DNA of 16,588 nucleotides from Gammaproteobacteria bacterium (GTDB taxonomy: Bacteria > Pseudomonadota > Gammaproteobacteria > JAABTG01): assembly GCA_030066245.1 (NCBI GenBank), contig JASJBY010000062.1, positions 1 through 16,588 of the forward strand, given 5' to 3'. Below, piece after piece: positions 1 to 8,172 of the stretch (position 1 is the first letter of the stretch; each line of letters begins with the position of its first letter). A program made the translations under genes and the position numbers. Under the pieces are notes generated by a model. The model searched no databases. It saw only the letters and a list, made by a program, of their open reading frames with translations, and was not told where the DNA came from.

Positions 1-890
1 AAGTGGACGCCGGGAATGGTCCGAATGCTGCCCCAGTGGCGGCCGAAGAGTGTGTCCGTCCCGGCAAAGCTGACGGCACCGGCCACGTAACGACCGCTGT
101 CCCGAGCCAGGACCAGAATCACCGCATCCGGCATGTCGCGGCCGACTGCCATGAAGAACTCGGGCGTCAGCGTGGCGATGCCCCACTTACGGTCGAACGT
201 CGAGCGGTAGAAGCCGTGAAACGTTTCCCACTGCTGGTCAGTGACCTGGTGGCCATTCAGCACCTCGATCTCAACGCCACTTTCCATGGCCTGACGCCGC
301 TCGCGGCGAATCTGCTTGCGCTTCTTCGACGTCAGACCGTCAAGAAAATCGTCGAAATCCCGGTAGCCGGGATTGTGCCAGTGAAACTGACAGCCGACGC
401 GACGCATCAGGCCATGGCCCTCCAGCGTGCGGGTCGCCGACTCGGTGGTGAACAGCCAGTGCAGACCGGATACCTCCAGCGCCCGGGCATGGACCACCGC
501 TGCCGTGGCTAGCTGCTCGCTCACAGCCTCCCGATCGGCCTCCGGGTCCATCAGCAAACGCGGGCCCGTGGCGGGAGTGTAGGGTACAGCCACAACCAGT
601 TTTGGGTAGTAGCGGAGTCCCGACCGCTGATAGGCGTCAGCCCAGGCCCAGTCGAAGACGAACTCCCCGTAGGAGTTGTCTTTCAGGTACATGGGCGCTG
701 CGCCGGCGAGCTTGCCGCCATAGAACACAAGCAGGTGTTGCGGCCACCAGCCGAACTTTTCGCCGAGACAGCCGTGCGCTTCAAGGGCCGACAGGAATTC
801 GTACCGGGTAAAAGGGCTGCCTTCTCCCGCCAAGCGGTTCCAGTCGTGCGCGGCAACCTGGTCGAGAGAGTCGATAATGCGATGGTTCAC
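1..890 (-). CDS. DUF482 / FemAB-like GNAT-fold acyltransferase (COG3146 type), C-terminus cut off by window edge
   Basis: The gene runs off the left edge, leaving 296 codons plus two bases; the family is usually about 380-400 aa, so roughly the last quarter is missing. I chose the GTG at 888-890 because the protein then begins MNHRIIDSLDQVAAHDWNRL, the usual start of this family; there is no good Shine-Dalgarno sequence. Family landmarks I recognise are PFTRYEFLSALE near residue 27, MYLKDNSYGEFVFDWAWADA near residue 70, YYPKLVVAVPYTPATGPRLL about 25 residues later, a basic stretch SKKRKQIRRERRQ, and GRHWGSIRTIPGVHF at the edge. Members are annotated as peptidoglycan biosynthesis/recognition or N-acyltransferase-like proteins by relation to FemAB; the true substrate is unknown to me. 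It lies 174 bp downstream of trxB on the same strand with no obvious terminator between, so co-transcription is possible. The family call is firm, the function is not. Confidence 0.9.
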   Translation of the reverse strand, partial: MNHRIIDSLDQVAAHDWNRLAGEGSPFTRYEFLSALEAHGCLGEKFGWWPQHLLVFYGGKLAGAAPMYLKDNSYGEFVFDWAWADAYQRSGLRYYPKLVVAVPYTPATGPRLLMDPEADREAVSEQLATAAVVHARALEVSGLHWLFTTESATRTLEGHGLMRRVGCQFHWHNPGYRDFDDFLDGLTSKKRKQIRRERRQAMESGVEIEVLNGHQVTDQQWETFHGFYRSTFDRKWGIATLTPEFFMAVGRDMPDAVILVLARDSGRYVAGAVSFAGTDTLFGRHWGSIRTIPGVH

Positions 891-1064
891 GCTAAGGTGA
901 CCGCCGGTTGTGCAGCTAGTTCTGCAGCGACGACGGCAACAACGAGTGCCGGCCGGTCTTCTAGCCTGGTTTCGCACGCCATCGCGGCGTACAGGGGACC
1001 CCTCCCGGCGAGAGGCGCACTCGACGCGTTACCAGCGACGAGCCTGTCCGGCGACCGGGATTCG

Positions 1065-2021
1065 CTAGCTCTCCAGCGCGTCCAGATATTTCTCGGCATC
1101 CAGGGCCGCCATGCATCCGGCCCCTGCCGAAGTCACCGCCTGGCGGTACACATGGTCCATCACGTCGCCCGCCGCAAAAACGCCCGGAACGCTGGTTGCC
1201 GTGGCATCACCGTCCACGCCGGAGGCAACCCTGATGTAGCCGTTACGCATTTCCAGCTGGCCTTCGAAGATGCCGGTATTCGGCGTGTGGCCGATAGCGA
1301 TGAAAACGCCCATCAGGTCGAGTTCTTTTGTGCTGTCGTCCTTTACGTTCTTGATACGGATGCCGTTGACCCCGTTGGGGTCGCCGAGAACCTCGTCCAG
1401 TACGTGGTCCCACTCGACGGTGACATTGCCCGACTCGGCTTTCTCCAACAGCCGGCCCTGCAGCATTTTCTCCGCACGCAGTGCGTCGCGACGGTGTACC
1501 AGCGTGACGTGAGAAGCGATGTTAGACAGGTACAGCGCCTCCTCGACGGCCGTGTTGCCACCGCCTATCACAGCGACTTTCTGATTCCGGTAGAAGAATC
1601 CGTCGCAGGTCGCACAGGCGGAAACGCCTTTGCCTTTGTACATCTCCTCCGACGGGAGTCCCAGGTAGCGGGCGGACGCGCCCGTGGCGATGATCAGCGC
1701 GTCGCAGGTGTAGACATTCGAATCACCCGTGAGCCGAAAAGGGCTCGCCCCCAGCTCCGCAGTCTGGACATGGTCGAATATCACCTCGGTCCCAAAGCGC
1801 TCCGCATGCTTGCGCATGCGCTCCATCAGTTCCGGACCCTGAACCCCGTCATTGTCGCCTGGCCAGTTGTCCACATCGGTGGTGGTTGTCAGCTGACCGC
1901 CCATTTCCAGCCCGGTGACCATGACTGGGTTCAGATTGGCGCGGGCGGCGTACACGGCGGCGGTGTATCCAGCAGGGCCGGACCCGAGGATCAGCAGGCG
2001 ACAGTGTTTGCCTTCACTCAT
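1065..2021 (-). CDS. trxB: Thioredoxin-disulfide reductase (TrxB)
   Basis: A 318-aa flavoprotein of normal length for low-molecular-weight thioredoxin reductase, which passes electrons from NADPH through FAD to thioredoxin in the cytoplasm. Visible motifs, in order: the FAD-binding GSGPAG at residues 13-18; the GGQL at 41-44 typical of TrxB; the redox-active CATC at 136-139; the NADPH-binding GGGNTA at 153-158 followed by HRRD at 176-179; and the C-terminal FAD motif FAAGDV around 282-287 followed by RQAVTSAGAG. The ATG at 2019-2021 has GGGAG ten bases upstream. It is divergent from ald, with 271 bp between the two start codons; I see no clear promoter for trxB there. The DUF482 gene follows on the same strand. 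Confidence 0.98.
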   Translation of the reverse strand: MSEGKHCRLLILGSGPAGYTAAVYAARANLNPVMVTGLEMGGQLTTTTDVDNWPGDNDGVQGPELMERMRKHAERFGTEVIFDHVQTAELGASPFRLTGDSNVYTCDALIIATGASARYLGLPSEEMYKGKGVSACATCDGFFYRNQKVAVIGGGNTAVEEALYLSNIASHVTLVHRRDALRAEKMLQGRLLEKAESGNVTVEWDHVLDEVLGDPNGVNGIRIKNVKDDSTKELDLMGVFIAIGHTPNTGIFEGQLEMRNGYIRVASGVDGDATATSVPGVFAAGDVMDHVYRQAVTSAGAGCMAALDAEKYLDALES

Positions 2022-2280
2022 TTGGACATGTCTCCCGAAAACCGTAATCGTGTCTGTGCGGCCTGCGTTCCCCGACAGGCGCCGTCAGAACCGCGCGGCC
2101 TGTCCGAACAACTTCGGCCGGACGGCGAGGTCGAAGGCCACGACCCCGGGCTGTCAATAGTGGGGGCAAATGCACCGTTGTCAAGCGCCCGGGGCCGCCC
2201 CGAATGGAGCTGTGGCGCAGACCTGAACCGGCGTGTGACGCCAGCGCGTCGACATACTACGTTATACCTACGCACAGGGC

Positions 2281-2288
2281 AAAGGAGG
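2281..2288 (+). promoter_or_regulatory. Ribosome binding site of ald
   Basis: AAAGGAGG ends four bases before the ATG at 2293 and is the strongest Shine-Dalgarno sequence near a gene start in the window. It fixes the ald start. An AT-rich stretch just upstream (TTATACC at 2262-2268) could be a -10 element, but I find no matching -35 at normal spacing, so I do not call a promoter. Confidence 0.75.
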
Positions 2289-2292
2289 CAGC

Positions 2293-3360
2293 ATGCGCAT
2301 CGGGATCCCACGTGAAGTGAAGCCAAACGAGGGCCGGGTGGCCCTGATCCCGGCGGCATGTGCCGAGCTGGTCGGGCACGGCCACCGGGTCTTTGTCCAG
2401 GCAGGCGCCGGCGAGCTTGCCGGCTTTGCCGATGACGAGTACCGCGCCGCAGGAGCGCGCACCGTTGACGGCGCGGATGACCTTTACGCCGCGGCCGGGA
2501 CAATCGTCAAAGTTAAGGAGCCCCAGCCGGAGGAGTACGCACGCCTCAGGGAGGACCATCTGCTTTTCTGTTTTCTGCACCTGGCCGCAACGCCGACGCT
2601 CGCCCGAGCCTTGCTGCAGACCGGCTTGACCGCGGTCGCGTTCGAATCGGTCGAGGAGGGCGGCCGGTTTCCTATACTCGCGCCAATGAGCCTCATAGCA
2701 GGGCGGTTGGCGGCCCACTACGGCGCCCACCTCCTGCTCGGACCCGAGGGTGGCAAAGGCATACTGCTCGGCGGTGCGCCCGCCGCATTTCGGGGGCGGG
2801 TCGTTGTGCTGGGTGCGGGAGTTGCCGGCAGCAACGCCGCCGCCGTGGCGACGACCCTCGGCGCCGAAGTCCGGGTGTTCGACCGCGACATGAGCAAGCT
2901 GGAAAGCGTCCGCGGTCTGGGACCCAACGTCACCGCCCTGTATCCATACCCCGCTGATCTGCGGGAGGCGGTCGCCACCGCGGATCTGCTGGTGGGAGCC
3001 GTTCTGGTGCCTGGTGCCCGGGCTCCCCACGTGGTCACCGCCGAGCTGGTGAAGACCATGGAGCGGGGCAGTGTTATCATCGACATCTCAGTCGATCAGG
3101 GTGGTTGCATCGAGACGACGCGGCCCACGACCTATTCCAGCCCCACGTTCGCATGGGAGGGCGTAGTGCATTTCGGCGTCGCGAACATGCCCGGGGCCGT
3201 ACCACGCAGCGCCTCTCAGACGCTCTCGGCAGCGCTGAGCCCCTACGTCGTGGCCCTCGGGGACCCTGACTGGCGCCACCATCACGAACCCCTGGCGCGA
3301 GGCATCAACGTCAGTAAGGGCCGCCTGGTCCATCCGGCACTCGCCACCCTGGAAATCTAA
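2293..3360 (+). CDS. ald: Alanine dehydrogenase (Ald)
   Basis: A 355-aa protein, slightly shorter than the usual 360-372 aa, that interconverts L-alanine and pyruvate plus ammonia with NAD(H). It starts MRIGIPREVKPNEGRVALIP, a hallmark of the alanine dehydrogenase/transhydrogenase domain I family. Substrate-site residues are present at nearly the positions of the Bacillus subtilis enzyme: R15, K75 (in VKVKEP), H96 (in FLHLA) and D268 (in SVDQGG). The nucleotide-binding glycine motif is GAGVAG at 174-179 and the conserved VANMPG is at 296-301. The strong ribosome site at 2281 fixes the start. It stands alone on the plus strand, divergent from trxB, and ftsK follows after 56 bp. Conserved AlaDH features and the lack of membrane segments rule out a transhydrogenase subunit. 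Catabolic use of alanine is the usual role, but direction is not readable from sequence. Confidence 0.96.
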   Translation: MRIGIPREVKPNEGRVALIPAACAELVGHGHRVFVQAGAGELAGFADDEYRAAGARTVDGADDLYAAAGTIVKVKEPQPEEYARLREDHLLFCFLHLAATPTLARALLQTGLTAVAFESVEEGGRFPILAPMSLIAGRLAAHYGAHLLLGPEGGKGILLGGAPAAFRGRVVVLGAGVAGSNAAAVATTLGAEVRVFDRDMSKLESVRGLGPNVTALYPYPADLREAVATADLLVGAVLVPGARAPHVVTAELVKTMERGSVIIDISVDQGGCIETTRPTTYSSPTFAWEGVVHFGVANMPGAVPRSASQTLSAALSPYVVALGDPDWRHHHEPLARGINVSKGRLVHPALATLEI

Positions 3361-3416
3361 GACTCGGCCGATAATAATTAGACGCTTAGGCAGTTTATCT
3401 CGAGCGAACTTTAGAC

Positions 3417-5723
3417 TTGCGCCAGGCGACCCCCAAGAAACCGGACAATGCCCTTACCCTTGGCGTGCACCTGAACCGTCGCCTGCGCGAGGGGGCACTG
3501 ATACTCGTCGCAGCGCTGGCCCTCTATCTGGTGCTGTCGCTTCTCACCTACACGCCGTCCGATCCGGGCTGGTCCTACAGCGGGACAGTGGAGCGCATCG
3601 CCAACCGGGGCGGGGTGGTTGGGGCCTGGATCGCCGACGTGTTCCTGTACCTGTTCGGCTACCTGGCATACCTGTTCCCGGTCATGGTGGCCTACAGCGG
3701 ATGGCTGCTTTATCGGGACCGGGGCGATGAGTCGGCAATCGACTGGTACGGCTTGGCTAGCCGGACTGCCGGCTTCATCCTGACCCTGGCTGCAGGCTGT
3801 GGGCTCGCAAGCCTACACTTCCTCGGCGGTGTGCTGCCGCTGGACGCGGGCGGCGTCCTTGGGGATGTGGTCGGCCGAGGGCTGGCCGGCATGTTCAGCC
3901 CGTTAGGCGCAACGCTGATCCTACTCGCCCTGTTCCTGACCGGGATTACGCTCTTCACCAGCCTGTCCTGGTTTGCGCTCATGGACACCACCGGTTACCA
4001 CACCCTGGCGCTTATACGTCGGGGCCGGCTTCTTTTCGTGCGCGCCCGCGATTACCAAGACGGCCGCAAAGCCCGCAGGCAGCGGGAGACTGCGGTGCAG
4101 GTTGCAAAGAAGAAGTCCGAGAAGCGCAAACCACCGCGAATCGAGCCGGTTATCGGTCCTATCCCCCCTAGCGCCCGCGTCGAGAAGGAGCGACAGGTCC
4201 CCCTTTTCGAGCCTCCGGCGGACAGCGTGCTGCCGCCGTTGTCGCTCCTCGACCCATCGCCACCCTCCGCAAGCACGGTGTCCAAGCCTGCCCTGGAGGC
4301 CCTGTCCCGACAGGTCGAAATGAAGCTGCTTGACTTTGGTATTGAGGTGCAGGTCGTCGCGGTGCATCCCGGACCAGTCGTCACCCGTTTCGAACTGCAG
4401 CCGGCGCCGGGACTGAAAGTGAGCCGGATCACCAACCTGGCCAAGGACCTGGCGCGGTCCCTGTCGGTGACCAGCGTGCGTATCGTCGAGGTCATTCCAG
4501 GCAAATCCGTCATCGGACTTGAAATCCCCAACGAACGACGCGACCTGGTGGTGCTCAGCGAAATCCTGAAGTCACGGGCATACGACAAAACCACCTCGCC
4601 GCTTACTCTCGCCCTCGGTAAGGACATCAGCGGTCAGTCCATGGTGGTCGATCTGGCCCGCATGCCTCACCTGCTGGTGGCGGGGACAACGGGGTCGGGC
4701 AAGTCCGTGGCCATCAACGCCATGGTTCTGAGCCTGTTGTACAAGGCCACCCCGGCGGACGTCCGGCTGATCATGGTGGATCCCAAGATGCTCGAGTTGT
4801 CCGTTTATCAGGGCATTCCGCATCTGCTGGCGCCTGTCGTCACCGATATGAAGGAAGCCGCCAACGCCTTGCGCTGGTGCGTTGGCGAAATGGAGCGCCG
4901 CTATCGTCTCATGTCGGCCCTCGGCGTGCGTAACATCAGCGGCTACAACCGCAAGGTGACGGAGGCCGCCGCCAAGGGCCAGCCAATCGCGGACCCCCTG
5001 TTCGTGGCGGAGCCGGTGCTCGACGAGACTATCACGCCGCCCAGTCTGGAGCCGTTGCCGCTGGTGGTGGTCATCATCGACGAGCTGGCCGATATGATGA
5101 TGATCGTGGGCAAGAAGGTCGAGGAGCTGATTGCTCGCCTGGCCCAGAAGGCGAGGGCGTCCGGCATCCACCTGCTGCTGGCGACACAACGCCCCTCAGT
5201 GGATGTCATCACCGGCCTCATCAAGGCCAACATTCCAACGCGAATTGCCTTCCAGGTGTCGTCGAAGGTCGATTCCCGCACCATCCTGGACCAGATGGGT
5301 GCGGAGCAGCTGCTCGGTCATGGTGACATGCTCTATTTGCCACCAGGCACGGCGAACCCGGTGCGTGTGCACGGCGCGTTTGTCTCCGACCAGGAGGTCC
5401 ACCGCGTGGTCAGCAACCTGAAAAGTCGCGGCGAGCCGGCCTACCTTACGGAGGTATTGGAGGGGGGCGCGGACGAGGTCCCGGGCGCGGGCGGCGGCGC
5501 GGATGGCGAGGCGAACGGCGAGCAGGATCCCCTGTACGACGATGCTGTTCGTATCGTTACCGAGTCAAGACGCGCGTCCATCTCGGGGGTGCAACGAAGA
5601 CTCAAAATCGGCTATAACCGGGCAGCGCGCATGATCGAGGAGATGGAGCGGGCTGGGGTCGTCGGCAACCTGCAGCCGAACGGCAGCCGTGAAGTGCTGG
5701 CACCGCCCCCGCCGGAGGCCTGA
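3417..5723 (+). CDS. ftsK: DNA translocase FtsK
   Basis: A 768-aa membrane-anchored DNA pump that couples chromosome segregation and dimer resolution to septation. Order of domains: four membrane helices at about residues 26-46, 70-99, 116-136 and 163-186; a basic, proline-containing linker to about 290, short compared with the long linker of E. coli FtsK (1329 aa) but normal for non-enteric gammaproteobacteria; the RecA-like motor with Walker A GTTGSGKS at 423-430 and Walker B VVIIDELAD with D555/E556; and a C-terminal winged-helix gamma domain from about 704 (DPLYDDAVRIV) to the end, which in the family reads KOPS sequences and activates XerD. The start is uncertain: the frame has no ATG, only TTG at 3417 and GTG at 3465 (residue 17), neither with a good ribosome site. 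I kept TTG because it preserves the usual short basic N-terminus. lolA follows on the same strand. Confidence 0.97.
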   Translation: MRQATPKKPDNALTLGVHLNRRLREGALILVAALALYLVLSLLTYTPSDPGWSYSGTVERIANRGGVVGAWIADVFLYLFGYLAYLFPVMVAYSGWLLYRDRGDESAIDWYGLASRTAGFILTLAAGCGLASLHFLGGVLPLDAGGVLGDVVGRGLAGMFSPLGATLILLALFLTGITLFTSLSWFALMDTTGYHTLALIRRGRLLFVRARDYQDGRKARRQRETAVQVAKKKSEKRKPPRIEPVIGPIPPSARVEKERQVPLFEPPADSVLPPLSLLDPSPPSASTVSKPALEALSRQVEMKLLDFGIEVQVVAVHPGPVVTRFELQPAPGLKVSRITNLAKDLARSLSVTSVRIVEVIPGKSVIGLEIPNERRDLVVLSEILKSRAYDKTTSPLTLALGKDISGQSMVVDLARMPHLLVAGTTGSGKSVAINAMVLSLLYKATPADVRLIMVDPKMLELSVYQGIPHLLAPVVTDMKEAANALRWCVGEMERRYRLMSALGVRNISGYNRKVTEAAAKGQPIADPLFVAEPVLDETITPPSLEPLPLVVVIIDELADMMMIVGKKVEELIARLAQKARASGIHLLLATQRPSVDVITGLIKANIPTRIAFQVSSKVDSRTILDQMGAEQLLGHGDMLYLPPGTANPVRVHGAFVSDQEVHRVVSNLKSRGEPAYLTEVLEGGADEVPGAGGGADGEANGEQDPLYDDAVRIVTESRRASISGVQRRLKIGYNRAARMIEEMERAGVVGNLQPNGSREVLAPPPPEA

Positions 5724-5846
5724 AGGGCGTCTGCACGACGGAAGCCCGCTCATGCGTTGGCCCCGATGCGCTTTTTACGGGGGGCAGGGCTGCGACCAAT
5801 CCGAGTAGCGTATGCAAGTGCGCGCTGTCCCCAGTTCAGGATACCC

Positions 5847-5863
5847 GCGGCCCTGGGGGCCGC
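5847..5863 (+). other. GC-only perfect hairpin between ftsK and lolA
   Basis: GCGGCCC and GGGCCGC pair perfectly over 7 bp around a TGG loop. No T-run follows on either strand, so it is not a standard Rho-independent terminator. It could slow transcription or block 3' decay between ftsK and lolA, or be chance in GC-rich DNA. Confidence 0.4.
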
Positions 5864-5902
5864 TGAGCGAGAGTTCATCCACATGCTGCACAATTGTGAG
5901 CC

Positions 5903-6532
5903 ATGTCCCGCACACAGAACCCCCTGATCGTTCTCGCGCTGTCGCTCCTTGCCTTCGCCGATGCGAGCGGGGCCAACGCCGTCGACCGCCTCAACGCGTT
6001 TCTCGCCGAAGTGCAATCCCTGGAATCCAGGTTCGGCCAGGAGCTCTACGATGAGAATGCCAAGCTGGTAGAGAAATCCGGCGGCCGCTTCTATCTGCAG
6101 CGTCCCGACCGGTTTCGATGGAGCTATTCCGAGCCCTACTTGCAAGAGATCGTGGCCGACGGCAGTCGGCTATGGATTTACGACAGCGAGTTGGACCAAG
6201 TGACGGTCAGGAGCCTGGACAACGCTCTCGGCGATACGCCGGCGCTGCTTCTGAGCTCAGCGGTGCCGCTGGAGGAAAATTTCGTGGTGCGTGAGGTGGT
6301 CGAGCGCACGGGCCTGGACTGGGTGGAACTGACGCCGCGCTCCGCCGACAGCGGATTTGCATCCGTGCTGCTGGGGTTCGCCGGCTCGGATCTCGAGCGT
6401 ATGGAGCTGGTGGACAACTTCGGCCAGACGACGCATCTCGAGTTCTCCGCTACCCGGCACAACCCCGAGCTGGATCCGACGGTCTTCCGATTCACCCTGC
6501 CCGCCGGGGTGGATGTGATTACGGAGGAGTGA
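5903..6532 (+). CDS. lolA: Outer-membrane lipoprotein carrier protein LolA
   Basis: A 209-aa periplasmic chaperone that takes lipoproteins from the LolCDE exporter and hands them to LolB at the outer membrane. Residues 1-26 form a Sec signal peptide: a short basic start, a hydrophobic core LIVLALSLLAFA, and a likely cleavage after A-N-A (24-26). There is no lipobox cysteine, so the mature protein is soluble. Family features are the early helix VDRLNAFLAEVQSLESRFGQ, the block RPDRFRWSYSEPY followed by EIVADGSRLWIYDSELDQVTVR, and the C-terminal strand FRFTLPAGVDVI. The position directly after ftsK and before rarA is the conserved gammaproteobacterial order and supports the call. The ribosome site before the ATG at 5903 is weak (TGTGAG). 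Confidence 0.96.
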   Translation: MSRTQNPLIVLALSLLAFADASGANAVDRLNAFLAEVQSLESRFGQELYDENAKLVEKSGGRFYLQRPDRFRWSYSEPYLQEIVADGSRLWIYDSELDQVTVRSLDNALGDTPALLLSSAVPLEENFVVREVVERTGLDWVELTPRSADSGFASVLLGFAGSDLERMELVDNFGQTTHLEFSATRHNPELDPTVFRFTLPAGVDVITEE

Positions 6533-6542
6533 GGGGGAAAAC

Positions 6543-6575
6543 GGTGACTCGGTTGACGGTGACTCGGTGACTCGG
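6543..6575 (+). repeat. Left array of an 8-bp repeat (unit GTGACTCG)
   Basis: One copy GGTGACTCGG at 6543-6552, a 5-base spacer, then GGTGACTCGGTGACTCGG at 6558-6575, i.e. two more units with an 8-bp period. The reverse complement of the same unit recurs at 6690-6725. The array starts ten bases after the lolA stop and is outside any gene. Confidence 0.85.
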
Positions 6576-6619
6576 AAGAATTCGTGGTGCGACATTACGA
6601 TGTAAGCGTGACTTCCACG

Positions 6620-6638
6620 ACAGGAGACATTCTCCTGT
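6620..6638 (+). other. Perfect 8-bp hairpin inside the repeat-bounded spacer
   Basis: ACAGGAGA and TCTCCTGT pair over 8 bp around a CAT loop. It sits near the middle of the segment bounded by the opposed 8-bp repeats. TAA follows instead of a T-run, so it is a poor terminator; a role as an RNA processing site or as the core of a small element is possible. Confidence 0.6.
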
Positions 6639-6689
6639 AATGCGCCGCGCTCCACCCGGGCGAAGTGAAATGGACTCCCGCCGCTCTTA

Positions 6690-6725
6690 CCGAGTCACAG
6701 TAAACCGAGTCACCGAGTCACCGAG
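6690..6725 (-). repeat. Right array of the same 8-bp repeat, opposite orientation
   Basis: CCGAGTCAC at 6690-6698, a 6-base spacer, then two and a half units of CCGAGTCA at 6705-6725. This is the reverse complement of the left array at 6543-6575. Together they bound a 183-bp segment (6543-6725) that fills most of the lolA-rarA spacer. The order of single and tandem copies is not mirror-symmetric, so a fully paired long stem would need slippage. I see no obvious target-site duplication. Confidence 0.85.
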
Positions 6726-6781
6726 ATAACGAGCCCGGCCAATGCGCTGCCCACTCATCGCCGGCCCCCGCCTATAGCTCT

Positions 6782-8119
6782 ATGCCCTCGCCTGATTTCC
6801 GCCCCCTGGCTGACCGTATGCGTCCCCGGACGTTGTCCGAGGTGGTGGGGCAGAGGCATGTGCTGGCGCCCGGCAAGCCGCTGCGCGAGGCCCTTGAGCG
6901 TGGCCAGCTGCACTCCATGGTGCTGTGGGGGCCGCCGGGGACCGGCAAGACAACCGTGGCCAGACTGGTGGCACGCCAGACGGCTGCGGAGTTCGTGACC
7001 ATTTCCGCCGTCCTCGGCGGGGTCAAAGACATACGCGATGCGGTCGCCAGGGCCGGCACCTACCGGCAGACGGCGGGCAAGGACACGATACTGTTCGTCG
7101 ACGAGGCGCATCGTTTCAACAAGGCCCAGCAGGACGCATTTCTGCCGTTTGTCGAAGACGGCACCATCACTTTCATCGGCGCCACGACCGAGAACCCCTC
7201 TTTCGAGCTCAATAACGCCCTCTTGTCGCGCGCCCGGGTCTATGTCCTGAGGCCGCTAGAGACTGGCGAGATTCGCAGCGTCGTCGATCATGCTCTCCAG
7301 GATCCCGACAGGGGGCTAGGGAAGCTGAGCCTGGAGATGAGCGAGACGCTTCGAGATCAGCTCGCAGAGGCGGCTGACGGCGATGCCCGGCGGGCTTTGA
7401 ATCTGCTGGAGATAGCGGCAGACCTGGCGTGCGGCGACGCCGGCGGAGCCATCACCCGCGAGCTGCTGGCGGAGGTCCTCAGCGGTGGCAGCCCACGTCG
7501 CTTCGACAAGGGTGGCGACAGCTTCTTTGACCAAATCTCGGCCTTGCACAAGTCCGTCAGAGGCTCTGATCCGGACGCGAGCCTGTATTGGCTGGCCCGC
7601 ATGCTGGACGGAGGCTGCGATCCGTTGTACGTGGCGCGGAGAGTTGTGCGTATGGCATCGGAGGACATTGGCAACGCCGATCCCAGAGCACTGCGCCTGG
7701 CCCTGGATGCCTGGGATACGCAGCAGCGGCTGGGCAGCCCCGAGGGTGAGCTGAGCCTTGCTCAAGCGGTGACCTACCTGGCTTGCGCGCCAAAGAGCAA
7801 CGCAATGTACATGGCGTTCAACGCAGCGCGATCGGACGCGAGGAAACACGGCTCACTGGAAGTCCCCGCTCATCTGCGCAACGCGCCCACGCCTCTGATG
7901 CGGGCACTGGGCAACGCCCGTGATTACCGCTATGCCCATGATGAGCCGGAAGCTTATGCGGCGGGGGAGAACTATTTTCCTGAAGGCATGGCTGCGAGGC
8001 GTTATTATATGCCGGCGCCACGGGGCCTCGAGATCAAGATTGCCGACAAGCTGGCCCGCCTGCGGGCTCTGGATGCGGCCTACAGGAAGCGGCGTGCATC
8101 CACGGAGGGGGAATCCTGA
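6782..8119 (+). CDS. rarA: Replication-associated recombination protein A (RarA/MgsA), AAA+ ATPase
   Basis: A 445-aa AAA+ ATPase of the RarA/MgsA/WRNIP1 family, related to clamp-loader subunits and RuvB, which acts at stalled replication forks. Visible elements: Walker A GPPGTGKT at 50-57; Walker B ILFVDEAHRF with D107/E108; sensor 1 region FIGATTENPSFELNNALLSRA at about 131-151, which carries the family's ATTENPSFE signature and arginine finger candidates; then the lid and the C-terminal tetramerisation region with SDARKHGSLEVPAHLRNAPT and the near-terminal NYFPEGMAARRYYMPAPRG. The length matches the family (about 440-450 aa). The ATG at 6782 has no good Shine-Dalgarno sequence, but starting MPSPDFRPLADRMRPRTL fits homologs. 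The lolA–rarA–serS order is conserved, with crcB and DUF190 inserted here before serS. Confidence 0.97.
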   Translation: MPSPDFRPLADRMRPRTLSEVVGQRHVLAPGKPLREALERGQLHSMVLWGPPGTGKTTVARLVARQTAAEFVTISAVLGGVKDIRDAVARAGTYRQTAGKDTILFVDEAHRFNKAQQDAFLPFVEDGTITFIGATTENPSFELNNALLSRARVYVLRPLETGEIRSVVDHALQDPDRGLGKLSLEMSETLRDQLAEAADGDARRALNLLEIAADLACGDAGGAITRELLAEVLSGGSPRRFDKGGDSFFDQISALHKSVRGSDPDASLYWLARMLDGGCDPLYVARRVVRMASEDIGNADPRALRLALDAWDTQQRLGSPEGELSLAQAVTYLACAPKSNAMYMAFNAARSDARKHGSLEVPAHLRNAPTPLMRALGNARDYRYAHDEPEAYAAGENYFPEGMAARRYYMPAPRGLEIKIADKLARLRALDAAYRKRRASTEGES

Positions 8120-8172
8120 GCACGTTTCGCTGGCGGCACGCTCATCCAGTTGCATGAGGGAGCGGAATATCC

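Noticed and set aside
2249..2268. Promoter for ald from TCGACA and TATACC
   Set aside because: Only 8 bases separate the two elements, far from the usual 16-18, and no better -35 is present at the right distance.
735..2315. A 526-codon open frame on the plus strand across trxB and part of the DUF482 gene
   Set aside because: It lies antisense to two well-supported genes, its translation has no recognisable domain, and long antisense frames are expected in GC-rich coding DNA.
5847..5863. Hairpin after ftsK considered as a Rho-independent terminator
   Set aside because: The stem is followed by TGAGCGAG with no T-run on either strand.
6281..6591. TTCGTGGTGCG occurs at 6281-6291 in lolA and again at 6581-6591, exactly 300 bases apart
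   Set aside because: Dozens of chance 11-base matches are expected in a window of this size, and the similarity does not extend.
8120..8172. Possible fluoride riboswitch before crcB
   Set aside because: The 53-bp spacer lacks the conserved sequence blocks and pseudoknot arrangement of the crcB motif and is too short for the aptamer plus an expression platform.
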